In this document: positions 9,737 to 18,953 of the stretch, piece after piece
How positions within the stretch are numbered: the first letter of the stretch is position 1
Layout of the letters: the number at the start of each line of letters is the position of its first letter
Translations under genes and position numbers: made by a program
The notes under the pieces: model-generated
What the model saw: only the letters and a program-made list of their open reading frames with translations
Told to the model about the DNA's origin: nothing
Databases searched by the model: none
DNA from: Streptococcaceae bacterium ESL0687
GTDB taxonomy: Bacteria > Bacillota > Bacilli > Lactobacillales > Streptococcaceae
Length of the DNA stretch: 64,000 nucleotides
Direction of reading: 5' to 3'
NCBI GenBank assembly: GCA_029392475.1
Contig: CP113940.1
Span: 248,001 to 312,000 of the forward strand

Positions 9737-9812
9737 CTTTAAGAAAACTTAAAGTTTTGGTTAAGGAACCTTAAAGTTTGATGTAAGCTTTGAGCAAGCT
9801 TTGTCCTATAAA
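9737..9812 (+). promoter_or_regulatory. Six tandem 11-bp repeats abutting a -10 box (VTC operon promoter)
   Basis: Six consecutive 11-bp units start at 9737, 9748, 9759, 9770, 9781 and 9792. Columns 5-7 read AAG in every unit; examples are CTTTAAGAAAA, CTTAAAGTTTT and CTTAAAGTTTG. The last unit ends four bases before a -10 TATAAA (9807-9812), so the repeats occupy the -35 region and no normal -35 is seen. Direct repeats at one helical turn are typical of OmpR/PhoB-type response regulators, which suggests an activator-dependent promoter. The identity of the regulator is an inference. Confidence 0.7.
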
Positions 9813-9840
9813 ATAAAAGCAAGTCAAGGAGGAAAATATT

Positions 9841-10608
9841 ATGAAATTAAAAAATGTTTTTCAAAGGAGAGAAGTGAAATATACCATGACCTTTGAACAA
9901 TATAAAAAGTTAAGGGAGGCAGTCGAGGGTTTACTAACAGAGGACCAATACGGGCTTCATACAATTTACTCCCTTTACTATGATACTGATGACTATGCAA
10001 TGATAAAAAAATCAATTGAAAGACCAGAATATAAGGAAAAATTTAGGGTTAGAAGCTACGGCAAACCTAAAATAGATGGAGATGTCTACCTTGAAATAAA
10101 AAAGAAGGTTTTGGGGGTGGTTTATAAAAGAAGGGTGGCCAGTAATTACGGCGGCCTATCTCTAGAGCATATTGCCTCAAACCTTGAAAGAAATTGTAGC
10201 GATTCAAGTAATTCAAACAATCAAATAGCTAATGAAATAACCTACCTTTTCAGTAACCTTACCTTAAAGCCAAAGGTCCTAATAGCCTATGACAGGAGGG
10301 CTTTGTTTTCACCAGAGGATGAAGATTTCAGGGTAACCTTTGATTTTAATATCAGATATGATTTAGACTCATTAGACTTTGAGGATGAGGATATGACTCC
10401 TCTAAGTCCAGAGGTTGATGTACTGATGGAGGTTAAAAGCCTGGGTAGCTATCCGATGTGGTTTAGCAGGGCCCTAAGTGAACTTGGAATCTTTAAGGCC
10501 AGCTATTCGAAATATGCAAATGTATATAAAAAAATTATTTATCCCTTAGAAAAAAATAGAAAATTTGATGAAAAATTAGAAGAGATAGGAGAAAAAGCTT
10601 ATGCTTAG
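9841..10608 (+). CDS. Polyphosphate polymerase (VTC) domain protein
   Basis: This 255-residue protein is made almost entirely of a VTC-type CYTH-like tunnel fold. It has a basic and acidic set of motifs: FQRREVKYTM (7-16), YYDTDD (46-51), KFRVRSYG (67-74), YLEIKKK (83-89), YKRR (95-98) and a late DVLMEVKSLG. In yeast Vtc4 such residues bind polyphosphate and metal and make polyphosphate from ATP; in bacteria the activity is mostly unproven. It is cytosolic, with no signal or membrane segment. Its last bases overlap the DUF4956 gene by 8 nt. A GGAGG precedes the ATG. Confidence 0.88.
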   Translation: MKLKNVFQRREVKYTMTFEQYKKLREAVEGLLTEDQYGLHTIYSLYYDTDDYAMIKKSIERPEYKEKFRVRSYGKPKIDGDVYLEIKKKVLGVVYKRRVASNYGGLSLEHIASNLERNCSDSSNSNNQIANEITYLFSNLTLKPKVLIAYDRRALFSPEDEDFRVTFDFNIRYDLDSLDFEDEDMTPLSPEVDVLMEVKSLGSYPMWFSRALSELGIFKASYSKYANVYKKIIYPLEKNRKFDEKLEEIGEKAYA

Positions 10609-11236
10609 CACACTAACTGGAGTAGGGGTTGCCCTAGTCCTAGGACTACTTATTGCCCTGGTACATACTTATAGGAATGTATACAGTAAAAATTTTGTTA
10701 TTACACTGGTAACTCTTCCGGTTCTGGTTCAACTGGTTATCATGCTTGTTAACGGGAACTTAGGAACAGGGGTTGCTGTTATGGGAGCCTTCTCACTCGT
10801 CCGCTTTAGATCAATTGCTGGTGGGGCGCGTGAAATTACAAGTATCTTTTGGTCAATGGCTATCGGTCTAGCAGTAGGTACAGGAGCCTACCTTGAAGCA
10901 GCAGTATTTTCACTAGTAACAGCACTTATAATTATTACCCTAAATACAATTAAATTTGGGGAAAATAACAAAACAGTTGAACGGACCCTTAAAATCACTA
11001 TAGCTGAAGATTTAGATTTTCCAGGTCTCTTTGATGACATTTTAGATAAATATGCCTATCAAGTTGAAATGGACTCAGTAAAAACAACAAATATGGGAAG
11101 TCTGTATGAGCTTAGATATAATGTTAAGCTAAAAGATTCTCAAGACGAAAAGAAATTAATTGACGATATTAGAGTACGTAATGGAAACCTACCAGTAAGT
11201 CTTGGTAGATTAGCACAAAATAGCGAGGTATTATAA
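10601..11236 (+). CDS. DUF4956 membrane protein
   Basis: This 211-residue protein has about four hydrophobic segments in its first 125 residues. They include LVLGLLIALVHTY, FVITLVTLPVLVQLVIMLV and a glycine-rich loop with GAFSLVRFRSIAGGARE, the DUF4956 signature. A soluble, probably cytosolic domain of about 85 residues follows. DUF4956 proteins regularly occur beside VTC-domain genes; their role is unknown. It overlaps the VTC gene, and its stop is directly followed by the next ATG, so the genes are probably co-translated. Transport or membrane anchoring for the VTC partner is an inference. Confidence 0.88.
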   Translation: MLSTLTGVGVALVLGLLIALVHTYRNVYSKNFVITLVTLPVLVQLVIMLVNGNLGTGVAVMGAFSLVRFRSIAGGAREITSIFWSMAIGLAVGTGAYLEAAVFSLVTALIIITLNTIKFGENNKTVERTLKITIAEDLDFPGLFDDILDKYAYQVEMDSVKTTNMGSLYELRYNVKLKDSQDEKKLIDDIRVRNGNLPVSLGRLAQNSEVL

Positions 11237-12739
11237 ATGAAGACAAAAACAAATGCAGGTAAGATCAGAAACTTTATTCTATTAGCAAGTACATCCCTTC
11301 TTCTTGCAGCATGTTCAAGTAAGGCTGCTACAAGTTCACAGACAACGACAACAAGCAGCACATCAACTGTCCAAACTGTTGCAACATCAACTACAGTTGA
11401 CGAGACTAATGCAACAACCATTGACCTATCAAAGGAAAGTGGTTCAACCGTTGAAATTACAAAGGCCGGTACCTATATTTTAACTGGGGAATACAAGGGA
11501 CAGATTCATATAAATGCCAAGGATGAAGAAGTGGTAATTATCCTTAAGAATGCAAAAATTACCTCTGATTCAGGCCCAGCCATCTATTCTGAAGCAGCTA
11601 AAAACACAGTAGTAAGCCTTCAAGGGGAAAATAGTCTGACTGACTCAAGTAATTATCCAACTGGTGACAGTGCCCCTAATGCCACCCTTTATGCAAAAAA
11701 TGATTTGGTACTTACAGGAGACGGAAGCCTAAGTGTTAAGTCTAACTACAAGGCAGCTGTTCGTAGTAAGGATATCTTGACCATTGAAAGTGGTACCTAC
11801 TCAATTGAAAGTACAACAGACGCCCTAAAAGCAACAGACCAAATCCTTGTTCTAGGTGGTAAGATTGACATTAAGTCAGGAAGTGACGGACTTCAAGCAA
11901 CAAGTACTAAAGACGGTAAGGGAATCATCACAGTTAAAGGCGGAGAACTTAATATCTCAGCAGAGAAAAAAGGTCTTAAGGCTGGTAAGGTTCTAAATAT
12001 TGAAGGTGGAACAATTAATGTAACCAAATCTTATGAAGGATTTGAAGCTGAGGTAATTAACATTAAAGGTGGTAAGAACTCAATTGTAGCTTCTGATGAC
12101 GGAATCAATGCATCAAGTTCAACTACCTCTTCATCAAAAAATAAAAATACTAATTCAAGTTCTTCAAGTAAATCTAGTGATACCCAAATGAATCAAGGCG
12201 GCCCAAGTGGTGATATGGGTCAAGGTGGACCTGGTCAAGGCGGTGGCCAAATGGGTGGTATGCCTGGTGGTCAAGAGGAAGCCGATGAAAATCTAATTGT
12301 AAATATTACAGGTGGAGAAACAGTAATCAAGGCAAGTGGTGATGGAATTGACAGTAATGGTAATGTTAACATGTCAGACGGTGTTGTCTACGTAGAACAA
12401 CATGGTGACGGAGATGCCCCTCTTGATTTCGACGGAAAATTTGTTCAAACTGGTGGAACTTTAGTAGCCATGGGTTCAGCAAGTATGGCCCAAACAACTC
12501 AAGGAGACCAAGCAGGATTTGCCCTTTATAAGGAAGCATCTGGTCAAATTACCATTGAAGATGGTAAGGAAACTTTAACTTATACTCCAAGTAACTCATA
12601 TGCCTTCCTCTTTGTTTCAACACCTAATATGTCTAAGGGTGGAACAATTAAGGTTAACGGAGAAAGCTATGACCTTACAGATACAATAACTACAAGTGGT
12701 GAGGCAAGTAATCAAATGCAAGGCGGAAGACCCTTCTAA
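11237..12739 (+). CDS. Carbohydrate-binding (DUF4353-like) surface lipoprotein
   Basis: This 500-residue secreted protein has a lipoprotein signal peptide with lipobox LAAC near residue 26. A Ser/Thr-rich linker follows, then a long repetitive beta-helix-like region (TYILTGEYKGQIHINAK, GGKIDIKSGSDGLQATS, GGELNISAEKKGLKAGK, GGTINVTKSYEGFEAE). This resembles the carbohydrate-binding DUF4353 family found with CotH/VTC genes. A low-complexity Ser/Lys then Gly/Met/Gln insert lies at about residues 288-350. It is third in the VTC operon. The ligand is unknown. Confidence 0.8.
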   Translation: MKTKTNAGKIRNFILLASTSLLLAACSSKAATSSQTTTTSSTSTVQTVATSTTVDETNATTIDLSKESGSTVEITKAGTYILTGEYKGQIHINAKDEEVVIILKNAKITSDSGPAIYSEAAKNTVVSLQGENSLTDSSNYPTGDSAPNATLYAKNDLVLTGDGSLSVKSNYKAAVRSKDILTIESGTYSIESTTDALKATDQILVLGGKIDIKSGSDGLQATSTKDGKGIITVKGGELNISAEKKGLKAGKVLNIEGGTINVTKSYEGFEAEVINIKGGKNSIVASDDGINASSSTTSSSKNKNTNSSSSSKSSDTQMNQGGPSGDMGQGGPGQGGGQMGGMPGGQEEADENLIVNITGGETVIKASGDGIDSNGNVNMSDGVVYVEQHGDGDAPLDFDGKFVQTGGTLVAMGSASMAQTTQGDQAGFALYKEASGQITIEDGKETLTYTPSNSYAFLFVSTPNMSKGGTIKVNGESYDLTDTITTSGEASNQMQGGRPF

Positions 12740-12788
12740 TAAAACTGCCAAGTAAGCTATAAGTCCACTAGGAATAGAAAGGATATAA

Positions 12789-13775
12789 ATGAAAACAACA
12801 AGAAAAAAATCAAGTCTTTTAAAGAAAATATCAGTCACCCTAGCTGGACTTCTAACACTAGCAGTCCTTGGGGTATATACCTTCTTTAAAACAGACGTTT
12901 TTGCAGACACAAGAGACTTATGGGTTCAAACTGCCATGAGTACAAGTAGTCACAAGTGGCTTGCAACATCATTTTTAAGTGATGACGAGATAAATAAGAT
13001 ACTGGCCAAATATCAGGTTACTAATGATACTAAATCAGACAGCTCAACTATAAATCTATCAACAAGTTCAACTTCATCAACCAGTGATAGCTCAAATACT
13101 TCAATCAAGGAAATAAGTGGTTCTACTTATAAAGGATATGTTGTAACCATTAAAGATCCTTCAACTGTTAAGCTTGTAAATACCCTAACCTCAACTGGTG
13201 GAGGGACCAAACTATCTGAAACAGTTAAGGATGAAGGTTATCAAATTGCCCTTAATGCAGCAGGTTTTAACTTTGACAGGAAGACTGAATCAACTGGGGA
13301 GAATGCCCTTGATTCCCTAACTATTATGGACGGAAAACTCCTTTACGGGGACGAGGATGAAAGTTACCAGATGATTGGAATGACTTCAGAAGGTAAGCTT
13401 GTCCTTGGTAATTATACCTATAGTGAAGCCATCAAGGCTGGAATCACTGATGCTATCTCCTTTGGACCATATCTTTTGGTCAACGGAGAAGATCAGGTTA
13501 CTGAAAAATCAACAGGAGGACTCCAACCTAGAACAGCTATTGGTCAGGCAAGTGACGGGACTATCTTCTTTGTAGTCATTGAAGGAAGATCATCATCAAG
13601 TGCCGGTGCTACTCTTTATGACCTCCAAGAGGTTATGAAGGACTTGGGTGCAGTTAATGCAACTAATCTAGACGGCGGTGGATCAAGTGAAATGTACTAT
13701 GATGGAAAACTAGTTAACCAATTAAGTAATGGAAGTGAAAGGGAGATACCTAATGCTTTCGTTGTAACCAAATAA
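12789..13775 (+). CDS. Phosphodiester glycosidase (NAGPA-domain) surface protein
   Basis: This 328-residue protein has an N-terminal membrane anchor or signal (about residues 15-34) and a Ser/Thr-rich spacer. The C-terminal NAGPA domain contains NAAGFNF, ISFGPYLLVNGE, PRTAIGQASDGTIFFVVIEG and the family hallmark NLDGGGSSEMYYDGK. The domain cleaves sugar-phosphate diesters in the lysosomal uncovering enzyme and is frequent on Gram-positive surfaces. Here it closes the VTC operon, 49 bases after the lipoprotein gene, and is followed by a terminator. Its target may be a phosphodiester-linked surface polymer, which is an inference. Confidence 0.85.
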   Translation: MKTTRKKSSLLKKISVTLAGLLTLAVLGVYTFFKTDVFADTRDLWVQTAMSTSSHKWLATSFLSDDEINKILAKYQVTNDTKSDSSTINLSTSSTSSTSDSSNTSIKEISGSTYKGYVVTIKDPSTVKLVNTLTSTGGGTKLSETVKDEGYQIALNAAGFNFDRKTESTGENALDSLTIMDGKLLYGDEDESYQMIGMTSEGKLVLGNYTYSEAIKAGITDAISFGPYLLVNGEDQVTEKSTGGLQPRTAIGQASDGTIFFVVIEGRSSSSAGATLYDLQEVMKDLGAVNATNLDGGGSSEMYYDGKLVNQLSNGSEREIPNAFVVTK

Positions 13776-13776
13776 G

Positions 13777-13809
13777 AAAAAACCTAGGGTTTTATAACCC
13801 TGGGTTTTT
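13777..13809. terminator. Terminator between the glycosidase and asparaginase genes
   Basis: AAAACCTAGGGTT and AACCCTGGGTTTT form a long stem with a TTAT loop and T-runs both ways. It serves the convergent VTC operon and asparaginase gene. Confidence 0.9.
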
Positions 13810-14773
13810 AATGTTCCATGTATTCAGTAAAGTTTTTTCCCTCAAGTTTGGCATTTAAGGCGATTATCAGCTTGATTCGAGCCTTTTGGGAATTGATTTC
13901 CCTACTGAATAAAACTCCTTCTTGGTGGAGAACAACTCCCCCACCCTCATAGCTGTAAACAGGTTCAGCAATTCCGTTGAAGCAGCGGGAAACAAGAACG
14001 ACTGGTACCTTAGAGGCAAGAATTCGCTCAAGGCTTTTAAAGGCTTTGGGTGGAAGGTTTCCTGCTCCCAAAGCTTCAATGACTAATCCATCAAGCTTAC
14101 TAGGATCAAGTAAGTCAATAATACTTCCATCCATACCTGCATAGGCCTTGATAATTGGCACCTGACCATCAACGGAATCGATATCCAGATGCTTGTCCTC
14201 ATGGTCGTTTTGGAAGTAGAGGATGCTATTTTTTGTTATCAGACCAAGAGGGCCGTGGGTTGGTGTTTGAAAGGTTGAGACGTTTGTTGTGTGTGTTTTT
14301 GTCACATACCTAGCTGAATGGATTTCATCATTCATGACAACAAGTACCCCGCGGTTTTTAGAGTTACTTGAAGCTGCTACCCTAATGGCAGAAAGGAAGT
14401 TATAGGTTCCATCACTTGCCAGCTCATTACTTGAGCGCATGGCACCAGTTACAACAATGGTCTTTCCTCTTTCGATGGTTGAATCAAGGAAGTAGGCTGT
14501 TTCTTCCAGGGTATCAGTTCCGTGGGTGATGACGACTGAATCAATATCCTCACTTATAAAAGCCTCTTTAATTCGCTTTTTGAGCTGAAGCATGTTTTCG
14601 AGGCTGACATGAGGGCTTGGAAGGTTTAAAAAATCTTCAACAACCAGTTCAATATCAGGGAAGTCAACCTTGATATTATTCATGGGATTAGTTTGATCGG
14701 GCCTTACATTTCCATTCTCATCTTCATGCATGGAAATGGTACCACCAGTGTGGAGCACTAATATTTTTTTCAT
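13808..14773 (-). CDS. ansA: L-asparaginase
   Basis: This 321-residue enzyme hydrolyses asparagine to aspartate and ammonia. It shows the N-terminal catalytic threonine motif VLHTGGTISM, the second catalytic block VITHGTDTLEETAYFL and VVTGAMRSSNELASDG. There is no signal peptide, so it is the cytosolic type common in lactic acid bacteria. It is monocistronic on the minus strand and ends inside the shared terminator. The symbol follows family usage. Confidence 0.92.
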   Translation of the reverse strand: MKKILVLHTGGTISMHEDENGNVRPDQTNPMNNIKVDFPDIELVVEDFLNLPSPHVSLENMLQLKKRIKEAFISEDIDSVVITHGTDTLEETAYFLDSTIERGKTIVVTGAMRSSNELASDGTYNFLSAIRVAASSNSKNRGVLVVMNDEIHSARYVTKTHTTNVSTFQTPTHGPLGLITKNSILYFQNDHEDKHLDIDSVDGQVPIIKAYAGMDGSIIDLLDPSKLDGLVIEALGAGNLPPKAFKSLERILASKVPVVLVSRCFNGIAEPVYSYEGGGVVLHQEGVLFSREINSQKARIKLIIALNAKLEGKNFTEYMEH

Positions 14774-14878
14774 GGGAAATCCTTTGTGTGTATTATGTGT
14801 ATTAATAGGTGAAATAATTCAAAGAAATTGTATAATAAATAAAAGACTTAATCAAGTTAGTGGGGAATTTGAAAGAAA

Positions 14879-16261
14879 ATGGATGTAAGAGCTGTATTTT
14901 TTGACCTAGATGGTACCTTATTCACAACTACAAGAAATATTTTACCAAGTACTAAAAAGGCCATTTTAAATCTACGCCAGCAGGGAATTCTAATAGGAGT
15001 AGCAACTGGGCGGGGGCCATCGTTTGTTAAAAATTTAATGGATGACCTCAAATTAGACTTTGCAGTGACCTATAACGGTCAGTATATTTTTACACCAGAA
15101 GAAGTTATTAGAAAAGAGCCGATTGACAAGACAAGTCTTAGGGAAATTTTGTCTTATTCTCTTAGTAACCATAGGGAGGTTTCCTTTGGTGGGGCAAATG
15201 GTATGTCTGGGAGTAGCCTGATTAAATTTGGAGAAACAAGGGTTGCCCAGTTCGTTAACCACATGCTTCCCAAAGGATTTTCAAGAGGAGTTAAGGGAAC
15301 CTTTCAAAATTTTGTAAGGCGGGTAATTCCTCAGAAGAAAGATTTGAACAGGCTTATTGAAGAACCTATCTATCAGGTTGTAATGGTAGCTACAAGAAAT
15401 GAGACAGAAAAGTTAAAGGAGAGATTCCCCAATGTTTCCTTTACCAGAAGTAACCCTTACTCAGTTGATATTATTGCTAAAGATGGTTCCAAGGTCTCAG
15501 GTATCAAATTACTTGGTGAGAAATATTCTTTTGGCCTTGAAAATGTAATGGCCTTTGGAGACAATGATAACGATATTAAGATGTTAAGAGAAGTTGGTTG
15601 GGGGGTTGCCATGGGTAACTCTAGTAGTAGGGTCAAAGAAGAAGCGGTCTATGTGACGTCTAGCAATAACCAGGACGGGATAGTTAAAGCTTTGGATCAT
15701 TTTGGTTTACTAAAAGCAGATAGGGGAGATAGTTTGAAAAGTAAAGATGAAAATTTTGAAAAGGTAAAAAAATTCCATGAATTTATGGACGGTAGCCTGC
15801 AAGAAGTTCCCAAAGTTCTTTCAGCAGAAGAAGCCAGTAATAGGGCTGATTTTCAACTGGAAGAGCTAGTTGAACTTTTATACGCAGCTTCTAAGGGGAA
15901 TCAAGAAGAATTTACCATGCTAGTTCAAAAGATGAAAAAAGATATTGATAAGGCCTATGACAAGATTACATCAAAGGAAAAAGATGTAAGTGATACTATG
16001 ACAAATGAAGTAGATGCCCTAGTTGATAGCCTTTATCTGACTTATGGTAGTTTTGTTTTAATGGGAATTGACCCAGCAGAGGTCTTTAATCTGGTTCATC
16101 AGGCGAACATGGGGAAAATCTTCCCAGATGGTAAGGCCCATTTTGATCCCCAAACCCACAAAATCTTAAAACCTGACAATTGGGAAGACGACTATGCTCC
16201 TGAAGATAGGATAAAGGAAGAATTGGAACGTCAGATAAATATAGCTTTAGGCAAGGCTTGA
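14879..16261 (+). CDS. HAD-IIB (Cof-type) hydrolase fused to an all-alpha pyrophosphohydrolase-like domain
   Basis: This 460-residue protein has an N-terminal Cof-type HAD phosphatase: FFDLDGTLFTT at 7-17, GVATGRG, DGSKVSGIKLLGEK, then FGDNDNDIKML near residue 235. The C-terminal half (about 300-460) is helical with QLEELVELLYA and NEVDALVDSLYLTYG. These acidic ExxE and ExxxD patterns belong to the MazG/phosphoribosyl-ATP pyrophosphohydrolase-like family, with ANMGKIFPDGK after them. One plausible role is two-step hydrolysis of a nucleotide or other phospho-metabolite (house-cleaning), but no substrate is known. It lies upstream of secA with its own start region. Confidence 0.82.
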   Translation: MDVRAVFFDLDGTLFTTTRNILPSTKKAILNLRQQGILIGVATGRGPSFVKNLMDDLKLDFAVTYNGQYIFTPEEVIRKEPIDKTSLREILSYSLSNHREVSFGGANGMSGSSLIKFGETRVAQFVNHMLPKGFSRGVKGTFQNFVRRVIPQKKDLNRLIEEPIYQVVMVATRNETEKLKERFPNVSFTRSNPYSVDIIAKDGSKVSGIKLLGEKYSFGLENVMAFGDNDNDIKMLREVGWGVAMGNSSSRVKEEAVYVTSSNNQDGIVKALDHFGLLKADRGDSLKSKDENFEKVKKFHEFMDGSLQEVPKVLSAEEASNRADFQLEELVELLYAASKGNQEEFTMLVQKMKKDIDKAYDKITSKEKDVSDTMTNEVDALVDSLYLTYGSFVLMGIDPAEVFNLVHQANMGKIFPDGKAHFDPQTHKILKPDNWEDDYAPEDRIKEELERQINIALGKA

Positions 16262-16297
16262 TTCCAATTTACAGCTGCAATGTACTTTTTTCTTACA

Positions 16298-16325
16298 TTG
16301 AAAAAAATTATCAAAATGATATAAT
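16298..16325 (+). promoter_or_regulatory. Promoter of secA
   Basis: TTGAAA (16298-16303) and a perfect TATAAT (16320-16325) are 16 bases apart, 29 bases before the secA ATG. Confidence 0.75.
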
Positions 16326-16354
16326 AGAACGAGTAACACACACTAGGAGAAGAA

Positions 16355-18889
16355 ATGGCTAATATTGTAAAAAAGCTTATTGAGAATGATAAGCGTGAAA
16401 TAAAAAAATTAGATAAAAAGGCTGATGAGGTCGAAAAATTCGCCGATGAGATGGCTGCCCTGTCAGATGAAAATTTAAAGGCTAAAACATCAATTCTACG
16501 CAAGCGTTATCAAAACGGTGAAAGTCTTGATGATTTGCTTCCTGAGGCGTTTGCCGTTGTTCGTGAAGGGGCTAAGCGTGTACTTGGACTCTATCCTTAT
16601 CATGTTCAAATCATGGGGGGAATTGTTCTTCATAACGGGGACGTACCAGAGATGCGTACTGGTGAAGGAAAAACCCTAACTGCGACCATGCCAGTTTATT
16701 TGAATGCCTTAAGTGGCGAAGGTGTGCATGTTGTAACAGTTAATGAATACCTATCAACTCGTGACGCCTTAGAAATGGGTGAGCTTTATAACTGGCTAGG
16801 GCTATCAGTTGGGATTAACCTTAATTCTAAGTCTGCGGAAGAAAAAAGGGAAGCCTATGCCTGTGATATAACTTATTCAACTAACTCTGAACTAGGTTTT
16901 GACTACCTTCGTGATAACATGGTAACTCAGACTGAAGAGCTAGTTCAAAGGGATTTAAACTTTGCCCTAGTTGATGAGGTTGACTCAATTTTAATTGACG
17001 AGGCGAGAACACCTCTAATTATTTCTGGTCAAGCTGAAGGATCAAGTGCCCTTTATACAAGAGCAGATATGTTTGTTAAATCTCTTGCGGATGAAGATTA
17101 TACAATTGATTTACAGTCAAAAACAATTTCCCTTGCTGAAAGCGGAATTGACAAGGCCGAAAGCTATTTTGATTTAGAAAATCTTTATGATCTTGAAAAT
17201 GCAGCCTTAACTCACTATATTGACAATGCCCTTCGTGCTAATTACATCATGATTCGTGACCTTGACTATATGGTAGACGCCAATCAAGAGGTTCTTATCG
17301 TGGACCAATTTACAGGTCGTGCCATGGAAGGACGCAGATATTCTGACGGTCTACACCAGGCTATTGAAGCCAAAGAACAAGTTCCTATCCAGGATGAGTC
17401 AAAAACAATGGCTTCAATTACCTATCAGAACTTCTTTAGGATGTATAAAAAACTTGCAGGGATGACAGGTACTGCCAAAACTGAGGCTGAGGAGTTCAGG
17501 GAAATTTACAATATGCAGATTGTTCCAATCCCTACTAATAAGCCAATTCAACGTATTGACCACCACGATGTTCTATATCCAACAGTTGATTCAAAATTCA
17601 GAGCTGTCGTAGAAGAGGTTAAGGAACGTCACCACAATGGTCAACCGATTCTTATCGGGACAGTTGGGGTTGAAACCAGTGAAATTATTTCAAACAGTTT
17701 GACCAAAGCTGGTATTCCTCATGAAGTTTTAAATGCGAAAAATCACTTCAAGGAAGCTGAAATTATCATGAATGCGGGTCAAAAGGGAGCAGTTACTATT
17801 GCAACCAATATGGCCGGCCGTGGTACTGATATTAAACTTGGTGCAGGTGTTCGTGAACTAGGTGGCCTTGCCGTAATCGGTACTGAACGCCATGAATCAC
17901 GCCGTATCGATAACCAGCTTCGTGGTCGTAGTGGTCGTCAGGGAGATCCAGGTGAATCTAAATTCTACCTATCCCTTGAAGATGAACTTATGCGCCGTTT
18001 TGGTAGTGAGCGTGTTTCAGCCTTTCTTGAAAGTATGAATCTTGCAGAAGAAGATGCTGTCATTGAATCACGTCTGATTACTCGCCAGGTTGAGTCAAGT
18101 CAAAAACGGGTTGAAGGAAACAACTACGATTCACGTAAACAAGTCCTTCAATATGATGACGTCATGCGTGAGCAGAGGGAAATTATTTACCGTCAAAGAA
18201 AAGAAGTTATGACTGCTAGTGACGACTTAAGCTCAGCTCTACTTGGTATGTTCAAACGTACCATTGATAGGGAGGTTGAAGGTCAAACCTTAGGAACCAA
18301 GGAAGTAAGTTCAGAAGCTGTTGAAGGAATTTATGACTTTGCAAAAAATTCCCTTCTTCCAGAAGATATGATTACAAGGGAAGAGTTAGAAGGAAAAACA
18401 GCAGCCGAAATTAATGATCTGCTCTTCAAAAAGGTAAAAGAACACTATGCCAGCCAGATGGAAAAACTTGTGGATCCTGAGCAAAGATTACGTTTCCAAA
18501 AGGCTGTTATCCTGAGAGTTGTTGATGGTAAATGGGCTGACCATATTGACGCTCTCGACCAAATGCGACAATCAGTTGGACTAAGGGGTTATGCCCAAAA
18601 TAACCCACTAGTTGAATATCAAACTGAAAGTTATACCATGTTTAACGACATGATTGGCTCAATTGAGTTTGAAGTAACTCGCCTGATGATGAAGGCACAA
18701 ATCCATCAAGAAGCACCAAGGGAGCAAGAGCAGGTAGCAAGAACAACTGCATCTCAAGAAAATCTACTTGTTGATAATGATGGACCTAAGTCAGAAGAAG
18801 AAATTGACTTTTCTCATGTTAAAAGAAATGATCCATGTCCATGTGGTAGTGGTAAGAAATTTAAAAACTGCCACGGACGTAACATGTAA
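16355..18889 (+). CDS. secA: Preprotein translocase ATPase SecA
   Basis: This 844-residue motor drives proteins through SecYEG. Walker A MRTGEGKT lies near residues 98-105, and the [19 protein letters not shown] block near 207. [13 protein letters not shown] and the [13 protein letters not shown] arginine-finger region are also present. A C-terminal SEC-C zinc site reads [13 protein letters not shown]. Length and motif order are normal for the housekeeping SecA. An ACTAGGAGAAGAA Shine-Dalgarno precedes the ATG. Confidence 0.99.
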   Translation: MANIVKKLIENDKREIKKLDKKADEVEKFADEMAALSDENLKAKTSILRKRYQNGESLDDLLPEAFAVVREGAKRVLGLYPYHVQIMGGIVLHNGDVPEMRTGEGKTLTATMPVYLNALSGEGVHVVTVNEYLSTRDALEMGELYNWLGLSVGINLNSKSAEEKREAYACDITYSTNSELGFDYLRDNMVTQTEELVQRDLNFALVDEVDSILIDEARTPLIISGQAEGSSALYTRADMFVKSLADEDYTIDLQSKTISLAESGIDKAESYFDLENLYDLENAALTHYIDNALRANYIMIRDLDYMVDANQEVLIVDQFTGRAMEGRRYSDGLHQAIEAKEQVPIQDESKTMASITYQNFFRMYKKLAGMTGTAKTEAEEFREIYNMQIVPIPTNKPIQRIDHHDVLYPTVDSKFRAVVEEVKERHHNGQPILIGTVGVETSEIISNSLTKAGIPHEVLNAKNHFKEAEIIMNAGQKGAVTIATNMAGRGTDIKLGAGVRELGGLAVIGTERHESRRIDNQLRGRSGRQGDPGESKFYLSLEDELMRRFGSERVSAFLESMNLAEEDAVIESRLITRQVESSQKRVEGNNYDSRKQVLQYDDVMREQREIIYRQRKEVMTASDDLSSALLGMFKRTIDREVEGQTLGTKEVSSEAVEGIYDFAKNSLLPEDMITREELEGKTAAEINDLLFKKVKEHYASQMEKLVDPEQRLRFQKAVILRVVDGKWADHIDALDQMRQSVGLRGYAQNNPLVEYQTESYTMFNDMIGSIEFEVTRLMMKAQIHQEAPREQEQVARTTASQENLLVDNDGPKSEEEIDFSHVKRNDPCPCGSGKKFKNCHGRNM

Positions 18890-18953
18890 TCTTAGCATTA
18901 CTGGTAGTTACAAATAGAAAAAGATAAGAAAGATTTAAAAGGTAGGGTAATTT

